Below are positions 54,187 through 64,000 of a stretch of 64,000 bases of DNA, one piece after another (position 1 is the stretch's first letter; every line of letters begins with the position of its first letter). The translations under genes were made by a program, and so were the position numbers. Under the pieces are notes generated by a model, which had not been told where the DNA came from, did not search any database, and saw nothing but the letters and a program-made list of their open reading frames with translations. Source of the DNA: Malurus cyaneus samueli (Eukaryota > Chordata > Aves > Passeriformes > Maluridae); contig CM019217.1 in NCBI GenBank assembly GCA_009741485.1, forward strand, positions 29,691,247 to 29,755,246. The letters run 5' to 3'.

Positions 54187-57100
54187 TTCATAGCACCACG
54201 GCACCATGGTCAGAAAAAACATACTGACCATCTTTTGCAAAGCCGGAAAACAAGATTCCCATTTAAAACATACATAGAAAGGCAAATACTTTTCTACAGT
54301 GTGTTCTTACTATTAGATCTGTTAAACAGGAACGGCTTTTGGCTCAATTTCATTATCTTTCTGCTGGGCAATCTATTATGTGGAGAAATACTTGGCCACT
54401 TCAAGTGCCCCTTTATTAGCTTATGTTCAATACAATGCTCATCAAAAACAGATCAACCACCCCTCACACATATCAAAAATCTGAAGCTAGGTTACTTCTA
54501 CCAGATGACACATTTTATTGAAGATGTGGGGATGGGAAGTACAATATGCAAAGGAAAAAAGGGATGGGTAGAGGGTGAGAAGGTCTCGTTTGTAGTTATT
54601 CACAGCTGTTTTATGCATCATCTTGTGTACTTGCACAAACTTGTTCTTGTATTATATTCCCTGTTTTTCAGAAAACATATATGTTTTGCTGACATCCTGA
54701 GAACTGCAGCAGCCACCTTCTCATTTAGGCACAGTATATAAAAGCATTTAATTTGTTTTTCTTTAATATCTTTTCTTCAGCACTTGTGATATGAATTTAT
54801 ATTAATTGTCACTAAATCTTTTTTAGAGTTTATGACTGATTTTAGGATATTATTGGGAGAAGTAGGAAGGAGAAAATAGATTCTGAGGATCAGGATATAC
54901 CTGATAATACCTCTGAGAGCCTTCCTAAGTGAAACATTTCCTATTCCTTCAGATTCACTTTTTTAAGAAATAATTTTAAAAATTATAATTTTTGTATTTT
55001 AATTTTTTTTCTTTCTCCTGTGGGTGAGGATTGTATTAGTAGCCATCAGACCACTTTAGACTACTCAAGTTTATTTTCTGCTATTTTTCAATCCTGAATT
55101 TCCTATTATTTTCAAATACTGAATTTTCTCTAGTCTTTACATCCAGAATCTCTTTCTTCTTAGCTTTTTCTCAACTTTAGCAATCCGGAAAGTATTCCTA
55201 AATGTTTAAGATCTAAAGCAATCAACATACTTTTAGAAATTTTTTTACCAAATTAACAGTCTAATAAAATAGAAATATTGATGTCTGTCAACACAGAAAC
55301 CAGGTCTATTCTAACAATAAAGAGTGCACCCCTTTTGGCACCTGAACTCAGTCTTTAATTTTTTTTCTAATGCACTTTACTGAAAGTTAATGAAGTCATT
55401 CTGCATCAGTCATGTTCAGACATGAAAGTGATTCAAAGCACAACATTTGCAACTTTCAGTTTAGGCTTCACAGGGCAATAAATGACTTTTCCAATATGGA
55501 ATAATTGTTCAACTTGCCTGATTATCTGAGGAGAGGTATGATTCCCAAATGGACTCCTGTGTCAGACATTAAACTGGCAGCTGGTTAGCATTACCGAAAT
55601 GAATAATGAAGTACCACTGACATCTGGATGGGGTCTAGGCAGGCGCTGATGTATCAAGATAATTTCTTTGTTTTAAAGAGTGATCCTTTCAATGTCACTG
55701 ATATGCTAAAATGCATTTTCACTTAAACTGCAAAGTGCATTATGGAAACACAGAATTACAGTAACTGCTAAAAAGATTTAAGGGGATTGAATCATAAATA
55801 AAATTTCCTTTCTCCCCATCCAAGCCAAATACTGGCATGATGTGATAATGCAGTAAACAACTAAATAAAATGACAGATTGTAAAGTTTAACCCCTCTAGG
55901 AGCTTTGAGCTCATGACACAGCTAATTAAAATCTTCCACATACAAAGTAACTTTTGGTGTGATGATTTGTCAAGACTGTATAATTGATTTTCAAGAAACA
56001 AATGCATTGCTTTATAGATTTCCAGTAAGGTATATGACTTAATTTTCAATTTGGTTCAGTGACACAGAGAGGAAATTCTAGAACATGACGTCACAAAAGA
56101 GTAACTTCCCGTGTTTTGCAGTAACACCTTAGAAACACAGACACCATGAATTTCTTTTCTATTATTGTTCAAATAGACAAGTAGACATGAGAACATTATC
56201 TTCGCATACGTTTGAAGCAGCATTTGATAAGATAAAAAGAAGTCAAAACCAGTTGTGTGGAATAGTGCCCAAAGCTTTGTTCTGTATTACTACAAGGATT
56301 ATTTGAGATTTAAGAAGGGGAACAGATCAGGATGTTTACAAATAGAATAAATAGCAGCAAAGTATCACTATTTTCTTCTTGCTGTTAAAATATAGATGTG
56401 TGCCTGGAATACAATTATATATATATATATACATATGTACATTGGATGTATATAGATGCAATTACTGCTTAATGCTTTGAAAGGTTTTGATGTATGTCTA
56501 AGATCAAAATTAATCAGCTATCTGGAAATCACTCAGAAGAAGAGGACTCCACAATTTTCACAGAAGCAAGTTGATATCTTTACTTGAAGTGTCTGGGAAA
56601 AAGTGAACAAGTTCCTCACTTTTCAAACTGCTGTGTCATGCAGGAATACAAGGATGCTGTCCTGAAAACCATTTCCATACCAATCCAATAACTGTGATAC
56701 AAATTGGGAAAATTTTGTCAAACTCAGTTTGGGAAGTGGAAGGATTGTAGTTTGTACTTTATTTCTAACAATTTAAATTATCAGACTAGTTCAAGGAATT
56801 TCAGGGAAATCCCTGAGGGAAAGTAAACATGTTTTAAACTGTTCTAAGTTTCTATTCTGAGTGGTCTCCATGCAAAACAAAGTCAGTCATGAACAACAGC
56901 TGTATGAGAGATCAGCTATTTAAAATAAGTTTCTTGCTCTTAAGCGAGAAACCAGTTGCTGATTAAATTTAATCATTATTCAGAAGGCCTTATTATACTG
57001 TGTTCACTAACATTTTGCAGAAGTTAGAGCAGTGGTAGATTTTGTACATCTTAAGAGTAACAGAGATGGGGAAAAGAAAGTAATGTGCAGATTCTATTGA

Positions 57101-59944
57101 CACTGAAGGCACTTAAATCTGCATATGGGGACTTTTAAAAAGTCTTTTCCATACATAACAGATTTTAAAATTGCATTAGCTATTTGTATCTTTCATTATT
57201 TATTCTTTAATATCACACACATAATTCAATTAGAAGTGAATTTTTATCATAAAGCCAAAATGTTCTTCATTTTGACAGTGCATTTAATCAGACCTATAAG
57301 CTAAGATATACAGTGTAGGCATCAAATGAATGCATTTTTTTGACACATTTTTCTGATTACTTATTGGTAATTGCAGATTTCATTAATTGCTATCTTGCTG
57401 TTCTTTGGTTGTTGTTGTATAGGGGATGATCTTACTTCTTAGATTGTCAGACATAGCTATGCTAGTCTTTTTAATCTTAAAACCAATGAGAAATACATTC
57501 TGTTTTATCCTATTCAGCAAAAACAACAAAGCATTGGGGGGTTTTCCTACAGATTTGGTGCAAAAGTCCCCAGATGACAAACACAAAAGCGTAGATATCA
57601 AACAGGTTGAAAATGCTGATGTTCAACACCTGCACTGTGTGAGGGCCAAGAAATAAGCTAAAGCCTTTGCTAACCAACACACCTGCTTGCTAGTTTTTAA
57701 CCCTTTCATCTTCATTCTCAAATGCCTTATTTAAAATAGGAGAGGTTTGTAATAAAATGATGCAATCAAAGATATGTTGAAGCTGTTTTAAAATAGAAAC
57801 TACATTCTGCCTTCTTGTCAAAATATATCAAATAACTATTTTATTTGAAGGGCTATTTAGCCTGACAGATTTTTATTAATACTGGAGAGGATTATTTATG
57901 GCTACAAATTTACAGGAAAAAAAGAATCATACAGGCTGTGTGGAACTGTTTTCTCTGTCTGACAAAATATTTGTATTATCACATTGTTATATCTGACCAG
58001 CCATGTGCTGCAAAAAAAACATGAGTGGTCTGATCATTGTCCCTGCTTTTCAGAGGCTGCAGTGATATGATTAAAGACCATCCAGCCAAAGCTGAACCCA
58101 GTTATCTATTGGGTCTGCCTTGGAAATCCATAAGCACTGACTGTACATACTGAAGTGCAGGGGGCTTATGCTTAATGTCACAAACAAATGAACAAGAGCC
58201 TGTGTTGCAGCAGTTCTTACATTCCAGTATTCCCTGGTCCTTCAAAAAGAAGAATATTCGACAGTTTTTCTTATGTTGTAATTAATACTAAAAATGAGGT
58301 TCATATCATTAACATAATTCACCTTTAACATAATCCACCCAGGGTAATTACCATTGCCTATAGAAGCAGTTTGCCTAACTGTGAAAACTTGCCCAGCAAG
58401 TGCAGCTATTATGTCAGTTTAAGCTGATACCACTTTCTGCTCCCTTTACTGTTCCATGTAGAAAACATCTTCTACTGTCTTCCATTGTTGCTTGGAAAGT
58501 TCCAAATAAATTCAAAACCTATCACTGTAAACTGGAATAACATGAGATATTGCATGTGGGAGATAGTTCTGCTTCTTACTGCAGCAAGCAGGGTTGAGAT
58601 GGAAAGGGTGGACTCAGCTAAGTACAACTATAGCTGTGCAAACCATGCATTTTCCCCTCACCTAAATTATGCTAAAGAAGGATCACACCAATGAAGTAGC
58701 AGCGGGAGCTGTGATTTTTTTTTGAAACATTGGTAGCAATTCTTCATGTTTAAAAATAGGGGATCCCATCTAATACCAGGAACTCTGCTCAGTATGAATG
58801 TGAATCTTATTAGTGTTTTTTTCATCTTTGCCTCCATGTGAAAAACAATCTACAGACCTACTCAGCAAGAGCTCTTAAACTCTTATTTATTCAATATGAC
58901 ACTTCATTTAGATGAAGAGCTGGCTTTCATTTAAGGTAACATAATTTTCAAGTCCGAACCCCAGAAGGAAATAAATTAAGATATTAATACCCTGATGATG
59001 AACTTTCATCCCTTTATGTGGGTCAGGAAGCAACCCACTGAAAGTACTAAATGCTTTCTAATAATAAGAAATAAAGAAATAAGAAACCTAAATAAGAGGG
59101 TTCCTCAATAACAATTTGAGAAAGGCTGACCATTCCATAAAAGAAGCCATTTGAATGAAGAGCATTTGAATGAATGAGTTTACCAGGGATAGAGTTCATT
59201 TTCAAGCAAAACATGAGCAAATATGGGAGTTCAAGAAATCTGAGAGATTGCTATTAAAATGCTATTAAGTTCACCCCTCCTTTCTTCCTGAGTGTATTTG
59301 GTATTTATTTGATAGAAAGTCCTGAAATGTTTTCAACAGTGATAAAGCAAAGAGTGTTTTTCATGCTCCAAGATCTCAGAGGCAAGGACATGAAACATTT
59401 TAATATTTATTACCTCACCAAAGATATTTTGATATGCTTCACAAGAATATTCATTTCTCCCTTGCTAAACAAAATTATATCCAAAAGTTTGACAATATCT
59501 GAGTGAAAACAAAGAAAAGGCAACCCAAAATTTCTTTTAACTTGCCACCTCCTTTAGCCCATCCTTTTAACCTCCATTTGAACTTTGGCAGTAGTTAAAT
59601 TGTAGACTGATGCTTTAAATAGGGCTTAAAAGTGCTGACAGTGTTGGAATAAAGGTTTGAACAGACTAATAGGTTTTAGTGTCTGAAACTTTTGATAATC
59701 TGGTCCTGAGTGTCATGGGTCTCCCTGAGTGGATTCCATCTGTCCCGTAAAGTTACGTATTGAAACGTAACACAGCCCTTTGATCTTCCTTGTGTGAAGA
59801 TCCTCATGTTCCATAAAATCAACAAGATGCTCTCATTCAATGAAAAGCCAGGTCTCAGACTTGGTGAGTGGTGAGACTATACTACATGCCTTTTCCCCTT
59901 CTGCTTATGTCAAGTTTCAGCTGCAGGGTGAAACCTCACAAACA
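54187..59944. other. AT-rich noncoding DNA; one long chance frame
   Basis: The longest open frame in the window (53923-54741 plus, 272 codons) begins in the LTR and continues about 185 codons here. I recognise no domain in it. Otherwise the stretch holds T-rich and AT-rich tracts, an (AT)n patch at about 56414-56432, and no supported gene. Confidence 0.55.
56414..56432. repeat. (AT)n microsatellite
   Basis: A short run of alternating AT dinucleotides, followed by acatatgtac words. Confidence 0.85.
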
Positions 59945-59962
59945 CTGTTGAAACATCAACAG

Positions 59963-59988
59963 TTTTTTTTTTTTTTTTTTTTTTTTTA
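59963..59988. repeat. Poly-T run of 26
   Basis: A pure T run that directly follows a 7-bp inverted repeat (ctgttga / tcaacag, 59945-59962). It may be the reverse-complemented tail of an old retrocopy, but no retrocopy is identifiable to its right. Confidence 0.9.
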
Positions 59989-62057
59989 TTATTATGGCAT
60001 AGTCATAACAATAAAATAATGGCATAGCCATTATACTATTTGGGCATGTTATCAGAATGTCAACTGAGACTATAAAATAAATGCTAGCAGTTGCACTCTA
60101 CAGTAAAATACATTGTAGTGCATTCATAGATGTATCAGCAATGTTGTTTATTTCACTTTGCTTCATTCATTTCACTGTCTGCAGTGAAGTGTTTTGATAT
60201 CTCTAGGTGTTCTTGCGTAGAGTTTGTTAAACAAATATGACAACTAACAAGATTGCTTTCGTTTGCATTACCACAGTTGCAAGTGGAACAGGGAAAAGCT
60301 TTTTAACTGAGTTCATAATTAAAAGTTAAACTGAGACTGGAAGCCCACGCACCGTAAGTCCATAGCACAGTGCAGAGCAGGTTCATGCACAGTCTTTCCA
60401 TTCTGGGACACTCAGCCCTACACCCAGAGCTGCCACCAAGCTGCTTAGGAGCTTTCTAAGACATCCAGAATCGCCACTACAGGGGAAATCCAAACAGGGC
60501 TGGGTCCGAGTTGGCCTCCAACCATCCCAGAAAATGAGGCACTATGAACCCTCAGGGGTTCTCCTTATCCTGCTTCAGCATCCACATAGCAGTGTCGCTG
60601 TGTTTGAGTAATTTCGTGCAGATAGATGTAGGGCAGGATTTCCCCTTAGTGACTTTTGAAGTTCATTCAAGAACTACACTACAAATCTGCAAACAGAGCC
60701 CAGATGACCCTATTACCCGTACCTTCATCCACAAAATTCATTTAGGACCTTATGTAAACTGCTTGGTAAAAACAAATTCTGACACTGCAAAACCTGTTTT
60801 TAGGACTATGTAACACCTGGAAAATAAACACGTATTATGACATGTGAAATGCAGTTTCATTTAATTGGGGTTTTTACTTCCTGTCTTCAGAGAAAACTTT
60901 ATTCACTATATTTATTTAGTTCACAGTTTTATTTAAATATCATCTGTGTGATGAGGTTTTTTTCAGATGCTTGCCATATATTTAATTAATTATATATATA
61001 GACACATATATATAACATAAATAATTAATCAGCTAATTCTAATTTGAAATATAATAATAATTATAATAATATTAATTAACCTCGATACACATTATTGGTT
61101 TTGTTGTATTAATAAATAATTCATATTGCTACTATTTTCCTATTATTATAAATACTATTAATAATGAAGTTGTATCCTCTTTCATACTTCCAAAACCGGG
61201 TGACAAAACCATGAAACGTTTCATGTAATTTACAGGTACTTCATTAGATGGCAGTGTAACATTCAAAACAAGCTTTTATTCTTTTATATATATGTATTTC
61301 ATATTCACCAAGAAAAGCAGTTGATTTTATGCTCCATCATAAACTGTACATGTATATATGCATGTTGGAATGTTCAAACCTTACATCTGGAAGTGTATCT
61401 TAAAATTAAACGTTGAATGTTAATAACTGAATCAAGATATTATTCTTTTTGTCAAAAGATTATACCTTTAATAAATAAAGTATTATTTTAATATTTTAGT
61501 CATCTTTAACTCCTAGGATCTATTCAATAAACCTGTGTTCCAGGAATCAGTGTAATAAGAGGAATTATTATTTTAATCAATCTTTATATTTTCTTGATCC
61601 TTAGGCCAGCTAATCAAGTCAGTTCCAGACAAAGGTTTAAAACTGCTTTAATAAGTTGCTGTAAAGAGCCTTTACAATGCCAAGAATGGCGAGCTATTCC
61701 TCTTTTCTATGCTGCCCCTTTGCTATACCAAAATCTGAATCCATAGAGCAAAGACTTACTATCTTATTTTTCAGGAAATCTTATTTTTCTAGACCTGAAA
61801 ACATGTCTGAGAACTTCTTTTCTTTTCTAATTGCTTTTTACTCCTTTCCCTGATATATTTATCAAGTAGGAAGAAAAGAACTTCTGCATTAAAAGAAAGA
61901 TAACACTAAGAAAGATAACAACAAAATATTTGGTATGACTGATACTGAAGTAAAGCAAGAAGTCAGAGGAAGAAAGAGTTGTGTTGGGCAAATGTCAGTA
62001 TATTCTTGTTCTAGTCCTGTCTTCTGACCTTCACATATGGCACTGGACACTATAGAG
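59989..62057. other. AT-rich noncoding DNA
   Basis: No gene seen. 60978-61080 is extremely AT-rich, with repeated taattaat and atatata words. 60340-60600 is richer in GC but unrecognised. Confidence 0.6.
60978..61080. repeat. AT-rich low-complexity region
   Basis: Almost entirely A and T, with short palindromes (aattaatt, tatatata) and ATA/ATT triplet repeats. Confidence 0.8.
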
Positions 62058-62084
62058 GATATTGATATTGATATTGATATTGAT
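62058..62084. repeat. (GATATT)n hexanucleotide microsatellite
   Basis: Four and a half exact copies of gatatt in tandem. Confidence 0.9.
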
Positions 62085-62213
62085 GGATAGACCCTCTCAT
62101 CTGACCTTCTAGCACTGTTCATATGGAAAACTATCAACAAAAATTATGCATGCTATGTGTATGCCTCTCTTCAGGACACATTGTTCTCAAATGCCCCATG
62201 CTGCAGATGCTGC

Positions 62214-62240
62214 CTTTTTTCTTTCTTTCTTTCTTTTTTT
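62214..62240. repeat. (CTTT)n / T-rich patch
   Basis: A T run followed by about four cttt units and another T run. Confidence 0.85.
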
Positions 62241-63506
62241 ATTTGCCTGAAAATAAATTCTAACACCGAAACATACAAACTCAATTTCCACCTACAAAGT
62301 ATGTTCAGCATTTTAATTATTCCATCCATGCAGATCTATAAACCTATACTTTCTCTGAATAGGATTTCAGTCTTGCTGGAGGAAAATAATAGTAAAGAAC
62401 TACACTAGCTCTTCTTCAGCATTTCTTTATCATCAGTTGTCCTGATAGCAGCCGCACTTTTGCTGGGAAAAAAATAATTCCCACTTTAAAATGGGATTTA
62501 TGTCTCTCTCTCTTTGCAATATACAGGATGCCAAGATGGTTGCTGATGTACTGTTCCTTTTGATTGCACTTTTCAAGGTTATTGGAATAACACTGCAGGT
62601 GCCTGATGAGAGGCAGCATCCTCCTTCACGTTCCACCCTCCTTCCATGTACAGAAGTCTCAGGCAGTGTGCTAAAGTGGACTGCTTTTGTCTCACAGTAT
62701 TCCTTGAGGGATTTCTGTTTTTCAAATAATGTCTGATGTGACAAGCATTTTAAGAATCTCTGGTTCTTTAGAAATCCATCTATTCCTCTGGAAAGGCATG
62801 CTATCAAAATGCCATGTCCTCTACTGGCATTTACCCTGAAGGCTGGGAAAGCGTTTCTGTGAAAGACGGAGTTCTGAGTAGCACAAAATTACAGCAGATG
62901 TGTTACAAAGCCCTACCTCAGGCTTCTTGTTATTTTTGCACCCTATAAGAACTGATTGGTTTTTCCCATATGTGTGAAATTAGCATGTGTTCCTTTTTGT
63001 TTATTTTTTTAATTGCAAGTGTTATGAACCAGTATAAGCATATCACAGATTTGGGCACAAGTGTGTGTCTCTAATAGAAGTATCCCTTTTGTGCGGCCAT
63101 TGCTGTATTTAAAATGACATGATTTTTTGCACACCACTTTTCAAACTACATCAAAAATACAGGAAGGTCTTAATTTAATTTTCTGCTTCACTTTATTGGC
63201 AAGATACTCAATTCCAGGAAATTAGAAAGCAGCAAATTGTCATTATTATTGGCCCTTTGGGAGTCATAGGACTACACATAATGTGATGAGATGATGGAAG
63301 AGTACTAAAAATAAAGCACACAGGTAAAGGAAGAAAATAGTTATCTTAGTAATTACAGTATATGAAAAAAAATTGTAATCTTTTCCTGTTTTTTCTGATC
63401 TGCATGGCTAGAAACTCTACTTTTTCTACCACAATGGCTTTAATCTAGCAAGCAGAAATATAACTTTTAAACTGAGGTCTTTAAAAAGATGAAAGCCAGG
63501 ACAACA

Positions 63507-63548
63507 ATGATGATGATGATGATAATAAGGATGATGATGATGATGATT
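63507..63548. repeat. (ATG)n / (GAT)n trinucleotide microsatellite
   Basis: Two blocks of tandem atg/gat triplets are separated by the interruption ataataagg. Confidence 0.9.
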
Positions 63549-64000
63549 AAAGGAAAAAGACATTGCAGATCATGTTTTATGAGTTTGCTACGATGCATCA
63601 TAGGTGGCTAAAGCTCCCAGTGAAGCAGAAGCTCTTGCTAATGGCTCTGCACTGTGTGTCCTTTCATGTCTTCCTGGCGAAATATCTTTTGGCAAAATTT
63701 GTCTTCCCATTGGACACAATCAGATAACTCAGATTTGAAACACAATGTTCTCACATTTATGTTTACTAATATATTCATGCTTCAAAATAAAGTAATAATT
63801 TATAGAAATATTTCTAATATTTTTTTTATTAATAGAAAAATTCTAATGCACTACAGAGCCATCAAAAGGATTTAGGAAATTTTAAGTGTAAATTGTAGAC
63901 ATGTAAAGATACAGAGATTAATAACTCTGAGAGTTTGTTTACTCTACGAAGGAGTGTGCCAGACCAGAACTGAATATATAGTCCAAAGTCTTCAGGTTTT

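Larger units (their letters stand above)
62085..64000. other. Noncoding DNA to the window end
   Basis: No gene seen. It contains a (CTTT)n patch at about 62214-62240 and a (GAT)n microsatellite at 63507-63548. Open frames are at most 124 codons and unrecognised. Confidence 0.6.

Overview
The window is vertebrate nuclear DNA, most likely from a bird and probably a songbird. Three fragments carry the 3' end of CR1 LINEs, the dominant avian non-LTR retrotransposon, with the conserved 'gggttggaagg' / 'ccttccaaccc' core. Several stretches also match LTR families that I recognise from bird genomes. Base composition is AT-rich with few CpGs, there are long homopolymers and dinucleotide runs, and there are no dense long ORFs, so it is not prokaryotic. 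Two single 'n' characters (41119 and 43546) show it comes from a draft assembly.

No protein-coding gene, exon or structural RNA gene could be supported. All open frames are short (mostly 60-130 codons), have low-complexity or repeat-derived composition, and resemble no family I know. The longest frames (200-272 codons) lie on or beside a 39-bp minisatellite inside an endogenous-retrovirus LTR and are explained largely by that repeat. The best reading is an intergenic gene-poor region or the inside of a very large intron; the sequence alone cannot decide which.

Layout: 1-11653 is AT-rich unique noncoding DNA. 11654-12388 is a probable solo LTR with 13-bp imperfect terminal inverted repeats. 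12760-12930 holds a cluster of 'gctaaat' motifs within an inverted repeat. 13240-14200 is strongly purine-skewed on the + strand. 15448-15484 is a (CA)n microsatellite. 17932-18386 is a 455-bp segment bounded by 42-bp near-perfect inverted repeats with small hairpins inside. 22240-22870 is a CR1 fragment (minus), 23599-23829 an LTR fragment (plus), and 28641-28765 a CR1 3' end (plus). 38872-38932 is a short LTR remnant and 39880-40330 an unidentified GC-rich island. 52041-52262 is a CR1 fragment (minus). 52924 to about 54186 is an LTR-like element (minus) carrying an eight-unit 39-bp minisatellite. The rest is AT-rich sequence with simple repeats.

The observations most worth checking are: (i) an exact 73-bp duplication (about 95 bp with its poly-A) at 27925-28019 and 41023-41118, the second copy ending at an 'n', which suggests an assembly error; (ii) the inverted-repeat element at 17932-18386; and (iii) the minisatellite inside the LTR, open on both strands in several frames. 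I found no convincing new gene system.
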